Below are positions 13,032 through 20,772 of a stretch of 37,036 bases of DNA, piece by piece. Source of the DNA: a virus. Below the pieces are notes generated by a model. It saw only the letters and a list, made by a program, of their open reading frames with translations, did not search any database and was not told where the DNA came from. The stretch is from positions 1 through 37,036 of IMG/VR virus record IMGVR_UViG_3300046524_000114, one strand, 5' to 3'. Position 1 is the stretch's first letter, and the number at the start of each line of letters is the position of its first letter. The position numbers were made by a program, and so were the translations under genes.

Positions 13032-13132
13032 TCGGATTCGTATGGTTCTTGGCGTTTGCATCGATCGGTGCTGGCAATGGCATGACGGCGCTTCTATGTT
13101 TCATGGCACTCATTTTTCATTACCTAGGGTGA
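13028..13132 (+). CDS. 34-residue membrane peptide
   Basis: Found by hand. The ATG at 13028 overlaps the HNH stop (ATGA). The product starts MIGFVWFLAFASIGAGNGMT and is nearly all hydrophobic, one or two short membrane segments, ending FHYLG. No known family. Confidence 0.45.
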   Translation: MIGFVWFLAFASIGAGNGMTALLCFMALIFHYLG

Positions 13133-13139
13133 TATAGAA

Positions 13140-13271
13140 ATGAAGCCGAGCTACGTTCTTCTCATCCTGGCATCAGTTACAGCCGCGCCCCACATCCCAT
13201 TTCATTACGCCGTCTTTATGGCTGCGTGGTATCTCGGTTGTTCCCTTTATCAATTTTTTAAAGAGGCATGA
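13140..13271 (+). CDS. 43-residue membrane protein
   Basis: Found by hand. It starts eight bases after the previous peptide. MKPSYVLLILASVTAAPHIP is a hydrophobic N-terminus resembling a signal anchor, followed by a second aromatic hydrophobic stretch (FHYAVFMAAWYLGC) and a short KEA tail. The stop lies two bases before the next gene, whose ribosome site GAGG is in its last codons. Function unknown. Confidence 0.5.
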   Translation: MKPSYVLLILASVTAAPHIPFHYAVFMAAWYLGCSLYQFFKEA

Positions 13272-13272
13272 A

Positions 13273-13707
13273 ATGTCTGATCCCATCGCACAAGCAGCAG
13301 CACAGATCGGCGCAGCGCCGAGCAGCACGGAGCCGAGCATCCTCACCGAGATCGTCGGCGAGTTCAAAGCTCTCGGTGAGAAGGTCGAGCATCTGATTCA
13401 TCCGGAACCGGTGCAGGAGGGTGGCGCGGCCGCCGCGGGGGAGTCATCATCCGCTTCCCAGCCGGCAGCTATCGAGCCGAAGGTCTCCCAAGAATCGATG
13501 ACTTTGACGGATGGAGGCGCCTCGGATGCAGGATCGAATACGTCAAACAGTTCGATCTCGGAAGATGGCTCGACGGAACAAGAATTGGGCGATGAACATC
13601 CGCATACCGGCATCCTGCGCCGCCTGACCGAGACGCTCCGCCGCAAGTTCAACGTGTTCGACGGCGAGCTTGAAGCGCTGCTGAAGGACGCGGAAAGCCA
13701 CCTCTGA
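13273..13707 (+). CDS. Acidic low-complexity phage protein, 144 residues
   Basis: A soluble, acidic protein. A helical N-terminus (SILTEIVGEFKALGEKVEHL, about residues 23-42) is followed by a long Ser/Gly/Asp/Glu-rich disordered middle (about 50-105) and a basic helical C-terminus (RRLTETLRRKFNVFDGELEA). The ribosome site GAGG lies five bases upstream. I do not recognise a family. It could be a late-gene regulator or an adaptor, being the second-last gene before the packaging operon. Confidence 0.7.
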   Translation: MSDPIAQAAAQIGAAPSSTEPSILTEIVGEFKALGEKVEHLIHPEPVQEGGAAAAGESSSASQPAAIEPKVSQESMTLTDGGASDAGSNTSNSSISEDGSTEQELGDEHPHTGILRRLTETLRRKFNVFDGELEALLKDAESHL

Positions 13708-13715
13708 GCCAAACC

Positions 13716-14033
13716 ATGCGCGCCCGCAAAATCAAACTGCCTCTCACGCTCGACACCATCCGCTTCCTGCTGGGTGGCAAGCGCCCGTTCACCTTGGGCG
13801 AACTCGGGCTTTCATTCGGTGAGGATATACGGGAGGTCGAAGAACTTTTGCGGGTCGGCGTGGCGCTCGGGGCTTTGAAGTATTACCCGGCGTCGCGCAA
13901 GAACGAGGGTCGGTATGAACTGAACGTCGATTACACGGAGACGCGGGCGGCCAGACGTGAGCTGATCGTGCCGGCCGGCGAGCTTCGGTATGACCTGTTC
14001 AGACATGCCCGCCTCACTCGTATCGAACGGTAG
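13716..14033 (+). CDS. Small basic protein before the late operon, possible regulator
   Basis: A 105-residue basic protein. The segment PFTLGELGLSFGEDIREVEE with LLRVGVALGALKYY (about residues 24-58) looks like a winged helix, with a helix, a turn and a following hairpin. The C-terminus is Arg-rich. It is the last gene before a terminator-like hairpin and the start of the packaging operon, the place where lambdoid phages encode a late-gene activator. That role is only inferred from position, and it is much shorter than known Q proteins. Confidence 0.65.
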   Translation: MRARKIKLPLTLDTIRFLLGGKRPFTLGELGLSFGEDIREVEELLRVGVALGALKYYPASRKNEGRYELNVDYTETRAARRELIVPAGELRYDLFRHARLTRIER

Positions 14034-14041
14034 TTGATTGC

Positions 14042-14057
14042 ATTTACTCCCGGCTTA
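14042..14057 (+). repeat. 16-base intergenic repeat, copy 1
   Basis: ATTTACTCCCGGCTTA occurs here, upstream of the packaging operon, and again exactly at 19336-19351 upstream of the coat gene. Both copies follow a GC and lie in non-coding leaders. It may be a late-transcription signal. Confidence 0.5.
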
Positions 14058-14071
14058 GCATCGCGAGGTAA

Positions 14072-14098
14072 CCGCCATCACGGCGGCCTTCCTTTTCT
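14072..14098 (+). terminator. Terminator-like hairpin before the packaging operon
   Basis: CCGCC (14072-14076) pairs with GGCGG (14082-14086) around ATCAC, and the next bases are pyrimidine-rich (CCTTCCTTTTCTCC). It could end early rightward transcription or be a control point for late antitermination. The T-run is interrupted, so it is moderate. Confidence 0.5.
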
Positions 14099-14111
14099 CC
14101 TGGAGAACTCC

Positions 14112-14285
14112 ATGTCTGGCTTGAAAGACGGTTCGAACATGAAAGCGGCAACGGGCTGTGCCCAAGCCTCGCGCACGGCCAAGGCGGGGTCTTTCCACGG
14201 TGGTCCGCTGCCCAAAGGCCCGAAGGCCGAGCCGGTGCGCACGAACGGTATCAAGGCGCCCAAGGAAAAGGGCGTTTCGAAGTGA
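14112..14285 (+). CDS. Small basic protein, 57 residues, first gene of packaging operon
   Basis: The start chosen is ATG 14112 with GGAG eight bases upstream; the frame open back to 14034 is non-coding leader. The product is Lys/Gly/Pro-rich (GSNMKAATGCAQASRTAKAG, then HGGPLPKGPKAEPVRT), basic and probably unstructured. Similar short basic proteins precede small-terminase genes in several podoviruses, but I cannot name a family. Its stop overlaps the GTG of the next gene. Confidence 0.65.
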   Translation: MSGLKDGSNMKAATGCAQASRTAKAGSFHGGPLPKGPKAEPVRTNGIKAPKEKGVSK

Positions 14286-14467
14286 TCGCCAATAGCTTCG
14301 AACATCGCATTCGGCGCCGCTCGGAGCTAAACGAGTTCATGGGCGCGCAGCTTGACGACCTTCTCGCGCAACAGGCGAAAGAAGCGGCCGCGCGCATGGC
14401 GGCCAATGCCATCCTCTGGCATGTGGTGAGCAACCGGGCGAGTGCTGGCGACATCCGGGGGCGGTGA
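14282..14467 (+). CDS. Hypothetical 61-residue protein ahead of terminase
   Basis: It starts with GTG at 14282 (GTGA overlap with the previous stop) and ends in a TGATG overlap with the small terminase. The sequence is one continuous helix by eye (SELNEFMGAQLDDLLAQQAK, then EAAARMAANAILWHVVS), slightly basic at both ends. No known motif. The coupling suggests co-expression with the terminase genes. Confidence 0.65.
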   Translation: MIANSFEHRIRRRSELNEFMGAQLDDLLAQQAKEAAARMAANAILWHVVSNRASAGDIRGR

Positions 14468-14928
14468 TGGCTGGCAAAAAAGGTCAGGCACCGCGTACCG
14501 AGTTCTCGCAGGCTTTGTTCGACGCTATCTGCGCTCGGATCGCCCTTGGTGCCAGCTTGCGCTCCATCTGCGCTGAAGATGGGATGCCGGATCGCAAGAC
14601 GTTCAACGGCTGGCGACAGCGCACGGAAGCGCTTCAGGCTCAGTACGACCAGGCGTGCCTCGACCGCGAAGATCACTATTTCGAGCAGATCATCGACATC
14701 GCCGACGAGTGCCGCATCGGTGAGAAGCGTGTCACGAAGGCCAATGGCGACGTTGAAGTGACTGAAATCGATATGGTCGAGCGCGCCCGAGTGCAGATCG
14801 ACGCGCGCAAGTGGGCGCTGGCCCGCATGAATCGAAAGAAATACGGCGATAAGGTCGAAACAGAGTTGGTCGGCAAGAATGGCGGCCCGATTCATGTCGT
14901 CGCCACACCGCTCGATGAAGCGCTATGA
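14467..14928 (+). CDS. Terminase small subunit (Sf6-like type)
   Basis: A 153-residue DNA-recognition subunit of the packaging motor. The N-terminal helix-turn-helix region (SQALFDAICARIALGASLRS, then ICAEDGMPDRKTFNGWRQR) resembles small terminases of the Sf6/P22-like type. A helical oligomerisation part (YDQACLDREDHYFEQIIDIA) follows, and near the C-terminus ARVQIDARKWALARMNRKKYGDK, a very typical ending of this family. The start is ATG 14467 in TGATG; GTG 14464 is in frame. The pac or cos signal is often inside or near this gene and I cannot locate it. Confidence 0.85.
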   Translation: MAGKKGQAPRTEFSQALFDAICARIALGASLRSICAEDGMPDRKTFNGWRQRTEALQAQYDQACLDREDHYFEQIIDIADECRIGEKRVTKANGDVEVTEIDMVERARVQIDARKWALARMNRKKYGDKVETELVGKNGGPIHVVATPLDEAL

Positions 14929-16295
14929 AGCTCACCGAGAAGCAGGCCCAAGCGCAAATTGTCCTGGCCGGGCCGTCCACGCATCTGATGCTGTTCGGCG
15001 GATCGCGTAGCGGCAAGACCTTCCTGCATGTGCGCAACATCGTCATGCGCGGCCTGAAGGCGCCCGGCAGCCGTCACGGCATCTTTCGCTTTCGCGCGCT
15101 GCACGTGCATGAATCGATCGTTTTGGACACGTTCCCGAAAGTGATGAAGATCGCCTACCCGGGCGTCGCATACACGATGCACAAGGGCGATGGCTACGCA
15201 TCGATTCACACTGGCGCTGAAGATTCGGAGGTCTGGTTCTCGGGCCTCGACGACAAGGAGCGTGTGGAAAAGGTGCTCGGCAAGGAATTCGCCACGCTCT
15301 ATTTCAACGAATGCTCGCAGATCCCCATGTCGTCGGTGGATATCGCCGTCACGCGCCTCGCGCAGAAGGTGGCGACGAAGATCGAGGGGCGCGAGCCAGT
15401 TCCGCTCAAGATGCGCGCGCTCTACGACTGCAATCCGCCGTCGAAAGCTCATTGGACGTACAAGCGGTTCATCCAGAAGGTCGATCCCGAGACGGGCGAG
15501 CCGCTTCGCCGACCTGAGGATTACGCCAATTTCCAGATCAACCCGCAGGACAACTCCGAGAACCTGAGTTCGACGTATCTGGAAACGCTGCAAGGCATGA
15601 GCGCGCGGCTTCAGAAGCGCTTCCTGAAGGGCGAATTCAGCGACGCCACGCCGAACCAGCTATTCGCCGAGGAAACGATCGAGAAATGGCGCCAGCGCGA
15701 TTCTGATCCGCTGCCCGACATGGTGCGCGTGGTCGTGGCGGTTGACCCGTCAGGCTCGGGAGACGTGGACAACGCCGACAACGACGAGATCGGCATCGTG
15801 GTGGTCGGTCTCGGCACCGACGGCCGCGCCTATGTGTTCGACGACTGCACTGTGAAGGCTGGCCCGGCGACGTGGGGCTCTGTCGCAACCAGCGCATTCG
15901 ATCGCCACGCAGCCGATGTGATCGTCGGCGAAATCAACTACGGCGGTGCGATGGTCCAGCACGTGGTGCAGACCGCGCGCCCGCGCACGCCGTTCAAGCA
16001 GGTCACAGCGACCCGCGGGAAGGCCGTGCGCGCCGAACCATTCTCCGCGCTTTACGAGCAAGGCAAGGTGCGTCACGTCGGCGTGTTCCGCCAGCTCGAA
16101 GACGAACTGACCGCATTTTCGACAATGGGCTATCTCGGAGAGGGATCGCCGAACCGTGCTGATGCTCTGATTTGGGCGCTCACAGAATTGTTTCCCGGGC
16201 TCGTGCGTGATCGCAGCAAAAGGACGGTGGACGTACCGAAGCCGCAACGAATCATTAACGCCGGCCATGTTGCGCCTGGCTACTGGATGGGATGA
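14925..16295 (+). CDS. Terminase large subunit
   Basis: A 456-residue packaging ATPase and nuclease. The Walker A motif is GGSRSGKT (residues 25-32). A Walker B-like FATLYFNEC with the catalytic Glu lies near residues 121-129. The C-terminal RNase H-like nuclease has VVAVDPSGSG (first Asp, near residue 270), IVGEINYGG, and NRADALIWALTEL with the last Asp. The length is usual for phage TerL. The start overlaps the small-subunit stop (ATGA). It docks on the portal encoded next and cuts and pumps DNA into the procapsid. Confidence 0.95.
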   Translation: MKLTEKQAQAQIVLAGPSTHLMLFGGSRSGKTFLHVRNIVMRGLKAPGSRHGIFRFRALHVHESIVLDTFPKVMKIAYPGVAYTMHKGDGYASIHTGAEDSEVWFSGLDDKERVEKVLGKEFATLYFNECSQIPMSSVDIAVTRLAQKVATKIEGREPVPLKMRALYDCNPPSKAHWTYKRFIQKVDPETGEPLRRPEDYANFQINPQDNSENLSSTYLETLQGMSARLQKRFLKGEFSDATPNQLFAEETIEKWRQRDSDPLPDMVRVVVAVDPSGSGDVDNADNDEIGIVVVGLGTDGRAYVFDDCTVKAGPATWGSVATSAFDRHAADVIVGEINYGGAMVQHVVQTARPRTPFKQVTATRGKAVRAEPFSALYEQGKVRHVGVFRQLEDELTAFSTMGYLGEGSPNRADALIWALTELFPGLVRDRSKRTVDVPKPQRIINAGHVAPGYWMG

Positions 16296-18493
16296 CCATG
16301 GCCGAAAAAGAAGAAGACATCGTCAACCGCGCGCATAAACGTTTCGACGAGTGCATGGAATGGGAACAGACCTCGCGTCAGCGGTTCAAGGACGATATCC
16401 GCTTCCTGTTCGCCGATCCGGACAATCAGGATCAGTGGGACGCCGCGGTGAAGGCACGCCGGCAGATCGCCGGTCAGCCGATGGTCACGATCAACAAGAC
16501 GCACACGCACTGGCTGCACGTGGTCAACGAGGCCAAGGAGAACCGGCCATCGGTCAAGATCGTGCCGACAGGTGATCAGGCGACGTATCAGTCGGCGCAG
16601 ATCTTCAGCGGCATCATCCGGCATATCGAGGAACGCTCGAAGGCGCAGACGGCCTACAAGATCGCGACCGAAATGCAGGTTGGCGGCGGCATCGGCTACT
16701 GGCGTATCGTCACGAAGTACGTTGACGAGAATAGTTTCGACCAAGAACTGATCATCAAGCAGGTGCCCGACCCTCTATCGGTCGCGCTCGACCCGCACAT
16801 CAAGGAACGCAACGGCAGCGACGCGCGCTTCGGTTTCATCTACGAGGACATGCCGACCGACGTGTTCGAACACAAATATCCGGACCTAGATCCCGGCCCG
16901 ATGCAGGCCAATGGCGTCGCCGGATGGGTGATGAAAGACACCGTGCGCGTAGCCCACTACTACGAGATCAAGGTCAAAAAGGAGTGGCTGTACGCGATCG
17001 AGAAGGACGACGGCTCGGACTTCATCCGCGAATCCGAGATGGAACCGAACGAACGCAAGCTCTTTGCCGAGGCGTTCAAGCAGGGCGCCGATGCTATCCA
17101 GCGCCGCCGCGTTGACAAGCGCACGGTGCATTCATACGTGATCGCCGGCAATAGAATTGCGGAGAAAGGCATCTGGGCAGGCAAGTACATCCCGATCATC
17201 CGTTGCCCGGGCGAGGAAGTCATCATCGAGGGGCGCCTCGATCGCAAGGGGCTGGTGCGTTACATGAAGGACGCGCAGCGCGCCTATAACTACAACACGT
17301 CGGCCGCGCTTGAGTTCGGTGCGTTGCAGAGCAAATCGCCGTATATGGCACCAGTGGAAGCCATCGAAGGACTCGACAACTATTGGGCGAATGCCAATAC
17401 TTCGAATCACGCCTACCTTCCGTACAACCATGCGGACGAGCAAGGCAATCCGATACCCGCTCCGCAGCGTCAGCAGCCTCCGAGCACAGCGCCCGTCTAC
17501 ATGGATGGCATGCAGGCCGCCGCGCAGGAATTGATGATGACCAGCGGCCAGTACGAGGCCACGTTCAGCGAGCAGGGCAATGAGGTCAGCGGTGTGGCGC
17601 TCGACGGCCGCAAGCGCCAGGGCGAGCGCGTCACGTTCCATTTTCTGGATGCGCAGGCCGATGCAATCGCCTTCACCGGCGTCCAACTGCTTGATGCCAT
17701 CCCGCATTACTACGACACGAAGCGTGTTATCCGGATCATGGCCGAGGACGGCGAGGAACAGATGATCCAGATCGATCCTCAGGCCAAACAGGCGTTGCAG
17801 CAGCAGGAGCAGGCGCAGGCAAATAAGGTGCAGGCGATTTTCAATCCGAACGTCGGGGCATATGACGTGGTGGCCGAGGTCGGACCGAGCTATGCAAGCC
17901 GCCGCCAGGAAGCATTCAACGCGATGAAGGAACTGATCGCCGCGGTTCCGGAACTGGCTCAGGTGATCGGCGACCTGTTCATGGGTACAGCGGACTTCCC
18001 TGTCGCGGACAAGCTTCAGGAGCGCATGCGCAACTGGATTCCGAAGCCGATTCTGGGCGAAGGCCCGACGCCGCAAGAACAGCAGCTTCAGCAGCAGCTT
18101 CAGTCCGCGATGCAGACCATCCAGACGCTCAATGAGCGCTTGCAGGAGAAGTCCACCGGCTTGCAGCTCGAAGCCAAGCGCATCGACATGGACGCGCTCA
18201 ACCACCTTGCGTTGCGCATGGAAAACGAGCGTCAGGACATGGTCAACGCGTTCAAGGCCGAGACTGACCGCATGAAGGCACTGATTTCCGCGCTCGATCC
18301 GGAGCAGGTCACGGCGGTCGTGCGCAAGATGGTGAAGGAGATCACCGCGGCGCGCGATCCGGGGCAGGATCTGAACCCGGCGCAGTTCGACCCGTCCACG
18401 ACATTCGCGCTCGGCATGCCCGAAGTGACATCGCCGCCGACCGCGCCTCAACTACCCGCAGCACCACAAGAAGCCGCACCCCAACCGCAATAA
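16292..18493 (+). CDS. Portal protein (P22 gp1-like)
   Basis: A 733-residue dodecameric portal; the length is close to the 725 residues of P22 gp1. N-terminal part: RFKDDIRFLFADPDNQDQWD and GQPMVTINKTHTHW; then ENRPSVKIVP and a KIATEMQVGGGIGYWRIVT core typical of P22-type portals. The C-terminal third is a long coiled-coil-like barrel region (Gln-rich QEQQLQQQLQSAMQTIQTLN onward) matching the internal barrel helix of P22. The tail is Pro/Gln-rich. ATG 16292 overlaps the terminase stop; ATG 16298 is an alternative. It is followed by the scaffold and coat genes. Confidence 0.93.
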   Translation: MTMAEKEEDIVNRAHKRFDECMEWEQTSRQRFKDDIRFLFADPDNQDQWDAAVKARRQIAGQPMVTINKTHTHWLHVVNEAKENRPSVKIVPTGDQATYQSAQIFSGIIRHIEERSKAQTAYKIATEMQVGGGIGYWRIVTKYVDENSFDQELIIKQVPDPLSVALDPHIKERNGSDARFGFIYEDMPTDVFEHKYPDLDPGPMQANGVAGWVMKDTVRVAHYYEIKVKKEWLYAIEKDDGSDFIRESEMEPNERKLFAEAFKQGADAIQRRRVDKRTVHSYVIAGNRIAEKGIWAGKYIPIIRCPGEEVIIEGRLDRKGLVRYMKDAQRAYNYNTSAALEFGALQSKSPYMAPVEAIEGLDNYWANANTSNHAYLPYNHADEQGNPIPAPQRQQPPSTAPVYMDGMQAAAQELMMTSGQYEATFSEQGNEVSGVALDGRKRQGERVTFHFLDAQADAIAFTGVQLLDAIPHYYDTKRVIRIMAEDGEEQMIQIDPQAKQALQQQEQAQANKVQAIFNPNVGAYDVVAEVGPSYASRRQEAFNAMKELIAAVPELAQVIGDLFMGTADFPVADKLQERMRNWIPKPILGEGPTPQEQQLQQQLQSAMQTIQTLNERLQEKSTGLQLEAKRIDMDALNHLALRMENERQDMVNAFKAETDRMKALISALDPEQVTAVVRKMVKEITAARDPGQDLNPAQFDPSTTFALGMPEVTSPPTAPQLPAAPQEAAPQPQ

Positions 18494-18508
18494 CCCGGAG
18501 AGGAAACC

Positions 18509-19267
18509 ATGAGCACTGTCGAAACAGGCGTATCCGAAGAACTGCATACCGAAGCACCGGTCGAGGAAACGCCGGCCGCAACGGTCGAGAAAGCGACGCC
18601 GGATTGGGTGCCGCGCCGCATGGGCGAACTCGCCGCGCAACGCCGTGCCGCTGAGCAGCGCGCAGAACAGGCCGAGCAGCGGGCGCGTGAGCGTGATGCG
18701 GAGATTGCTGCACTCCGTGCCAACGGTGGCCAGCAGACCGAAGGCAATCCGCAGAACGTCACCGAACTGGCACGCGCCTATGCCGCCCAATTGCGTGATC
18801 AGGAGCGCGAACAGGAGCGCCAGGAGCGCGAGCAGCAAAGTCAGGTCGAGGAATTCAATCGCAACCTTCAAGCGGTGCAGACGGCCGGCGACAAGGAATT
18901 CGGCGAGGACTTCAAGAAGTCGGTAGATACGCTACTGATGGCGGGCGTTGGCGGTCAGCAGTTCCTGCAAGTCGTGTTCGACGTGCCGTCGCCGGAAAAG
19001 GTCATTGCCTATCTCGGCAAGCCGGAGAACGTCGAGGAAGCCATCCGCGTGTCGCAACTCTCGCCGACGAAGATGGCCGTCGAAATGACGAAGCTCGCCA
19101 GCAAGGCCGCGAAGGAATTGGGTAAGCAGGTTTCGAAGGCGCCCCCGCCGGTCGATACGGTTGGCGGTGCGTCGGGTTCGGGCGGTCCCGCTGGTGTCGA
19201 GCCTGACCAGAGTGACACCAAAGCGTGGATGGCGTGGCGCGCAAAGAGCAAGAAAAGCCGCCGCTGA
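18509..19267 (+). CDS. Scaffolding protein
   Basis: A 252-residue, highly charged helical protein between portal and coat, the place of P22 gp8. It has an acidic N-terminus, a long Arg/Glu/Ala coiled coil (about residues 40-75 and 90-125), a central GDKEFGEDFKKSVDTLL segment, and a basic C-terminus (AWRAKSKKSRR) like the coat-binding end of P22 scaffold. It should guide coat assembly and then leave the procapsid. GGAGAGGAAACC upstream is a strong ribosome site. Confidence 0.85.
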   Translation: MSTVETGVSEELHTEAPVEETPAATVEKATPDWVPRRMGELAAQRRAAEQRAEQAEQRARERDAEIAALRANGGQQTEGNPQNVTELARAYAAQLRDQEREQERQEREQQSQVEEFNRNLQAVQTAGDKEFGEDFKKSVDTLLMAGVGGQQFLQVVFDVPSPEKVIAYLGKPENVEEAIRVSQLSPTKMAVEMTKLASKAAKELGKQVSKAPPPVDTVGGASGSGGPAGVEPDQSDTKAWMAWRAKSKKSRR

Positions 19268-19335
19268 TTCTCCTGCCGCGCTGTCACGTGCAGGGGCACA
19301 GATCACACCCGGATAGCGCGGCACCTATAGACGCA

Positions 19336-19351
19336 ATTTACTCCCGGCTTA
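19336..19351 (+). repeat. 16-base intergenic repeat, copy 2
   Basis: ATTTACTCCCGGCTTA is identical to the copy at 14042-14057. Both lie ahead of late operons, 155-170 bases (here) or 55-70 bases (copy 1) upstream of the first gene. Confidence 0.5.
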
Positions 19352-19429
19352 ACCTCTCAATCACCGAAAGGGGCGCGATGCGTTCCTGACCGGGTGTTCA
19401 GGCCAAGGTGAGCCGCAATCACTGGATAG

Positions 19430-19478
19430 GCCCGTTAAGTAGGTCTCCGCAGGGCAGAGACAAGACGCCAGCAATGGC
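19430..19478 (+). ncRNA. Candidate structured leader RNA, copy 1 (coat gene)
   Basis: GCCCGTTAA, GTCTCC and GGGCAGAGACA occur in this order within 33 bases and recur at 29836-29867 ahead of the tailspike gene. GTCTC pairs with GAGAC, and GCCC could pair with GGGC in a crossing helix. Downstream is GCCA-GCAA-TGGC (19467-19478), a 4-bp stem with a GNRA loop. It ends 28 bases before the coat start. Confidence 0.5.
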
Positions 19479-19506
19479 TCCTGTGTTTTTGCCTTTGGAG
19501 AATATC

Positions 19507-20709
19507 TTGGCCAACAGCCTACTCACGATCAACACGATCACCAATGAAGCCGTACGCCTGTTCACGCAGACGAACGCCTTCCTTCGCACGGTCAACCGTC
19601 AATACGACGACCAGTTCGCACGCAGCGGCGCCAAGATCGGCAACACGCTGCGCATCCGCCTGCCGAATGACTACCTGGTCAACACCGGCCCGGCCATCAC
19701 GCCGCAGGGCACGAACGAGCAGAACACCACGCTCACCGTCGCCACGCAGAAGAACGTCCCGATTTCGTTCGGCACTGCCGAAAAGACGATGTCGCTCGAC
19801 GACTTCAGCGAACGCATCCTTGCGCCGGCTATCAACCGTCTCGCGGCGTCCGTCGCCGGTGACCTGATGACCGTTGCCAACTCGGCCTGTAACGTTTCGT
19901 TCAAGACCGATGGTTCGGGCAATCTGGTGACGCCGGATGCCGGCACGTGGTTGAACGCTGGCGCGCAGCTCGACTACAACCTGTCGCCGAAGATGGATCG
20001 CAAGATCATCCTCGATCCGCTGACGCAAGCTCGTACGGTTACGTCGCTGGCCGGCCTCTTCAACCCGCAGCGCAAGATCGGCGACCAGTACGAAACCGGC
20101 ATGTTGACCACCGACACGCTGGGCTTCGACTGGATGAGCGATCAGACGACCCAGACGCATACGGTCGGCACGTTCTCAGCGGGTACGGTCAACGGTGCGA
20201 ACCAGACCGGCAACTCGCTGACGGTCAACGCCATCACCGGCACGCTGAACGCGGGCGACATCATCACCGTCGCGGGCGTCAACGCGATCAACCGCCTGAC
20301 CGGCAAGGATCAGGGCACGCTGCGCCAGTTCGTCGTCACGGCGAACGTCCTGAATGGCGCCACGTCGATTCCGGTCTATCCGGCGATCGTCCCGGCACCG
20401 GCCGCGTTCAATACGGTTACGGCATCGCCTGCCAACAGCGCAGTCATCTCGCTTGTGCTGCCGGCGAGCTCGACCTATCGCCAGAACCTCGCGTACTACC
20501 CCGAAGCCTTCACCCTCGCCACGGCCGATCTGGAAATGCCGACGAGCGGCGTGGTGGAAGCGGCGCGTGCGCAGTTCGACGGCGTTTCGATGCGTCTGCT
20601 GACGGCCTACGACGTGATGTCGGACGCGCTGATCACGCGTATCGACCTGCTGTATGGCTTCGTCGCGATCCGTCCGGAATGGGCATCGATCGTCGCCGAC
20701 GTTCTTTAA
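19507..20709 (+). CDS. Major capsid (coat) protein, P22 coat-like
   Basis: The main shell protein, 400 residues from the chosen start; P22 coat has 430. I chose TTG 19507, which gives MANSLLTINTITNEAVRLF, the usual start of this coat family, with GGAG seven bases upstream. ATG 19474 would add 11 residues that fall in the leader hairpin. Seen: YDDQFARSGAKIGNTLRIRL (about residues 30-50), a SFGTAEKTMSLDDFSERIL element, and a middle region with GTLNAGDIITVAGVNAINR, where P22 has its surface I-domain, followed by LRQFVVTANV. The C-terminus RIDLLYGFVAIRPEWASIV is typical. A strong terminator follows the gene. Confidence 0.9.
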   Translation: MANSLLTINTITNEAVRLFTQTNAFLRTVNRQYDDQFARSGAKIGNTLRIRLPNDYLVNTGPAITPQGTNEQNTTLTVATQKNVPISFGTAEKTMSLDDFSERILAPAINRLAASVAGDLMTVANSACNVSFKTDGSGNLVTPDAGTWLNAGAQLDYNLSPKMDRKIILDPLTQARTVTSLAGLFNPQRKIGDQYETGMLTTDTLGFDWMSDQTTQTHTVGTFSAGTVNGANQTGNSLTVNAITGTLNAGDIITVAGVNAINRLTGKDQGTLRQFVVTANVLNGATSIPVYPAIVPAPAAFNTVTASPANSAVISLVLPASSTYRQNLAYYPEAFTLATADLEMPTSGVVEAARAQFDGVSMRLLTAYDVMSDALITRIDLLYGFVAIRPEWASIVADVL

Positions 20710-20732
20710 AGATCTCCTCGGTGGTTGGGTTT

Positions 20733-20762
20733 GGGGCCGGGCGAAACCTCGGCCCCTTTTTT
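20733..20762 (+). terminator. Rho-independent terminator after the coat gene
   Basis: GGGGCCG (20733-20739) pairs with CGGCCCC (20750-20756) and is followed by six T. The next gene starts 11 bases later, with its GGAG directly after the T-run. It probably lowers downstream expression relative to coat. Confidence 0.85.
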
Positions 20763-20772
20763 GGAGCAGCAC

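Larger units (their letters stand above)
19268..19506 (+). other. 239-base non-coding leader ahead of the coat gene
   Basis: No credible gene. It contains a 9-bp inverted repeat (19274-19282 with 19315-19323), the second copy of the 16-base repeat, a three-codon ATG ORF at 19378 behind AAGGGG, a hairpin (19385-19389 with 19398-19402), the conserved leader motif at 19430-19462 and a GCAA-tetraloop hairpin. The coat ribosome site GGAG is at 19497-19500. Confidence 0.6.

Noticed and set aside
14892-15593. 233-codon minus-strand ORF opposite terminase
   Set aside because: Antisense shadow of the large terminase; no ribosome site and no motif.
17132-18451. 439-codon minus-strand ORF opposite the portal gene
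   Set aside because: Antisense shadow caused by GC-rich codon bias; the composition is Arg/Leu/His-rich with no family features, and the portal frame is clear.
19443-19490. Fluoride or other known riboswitch in the coat leader
   Set aside because: A short AATGGCTCCTGTG resembles part of a fluoride aptamer, but the upstream half of that aptamer is missing and the second leader lacks it.
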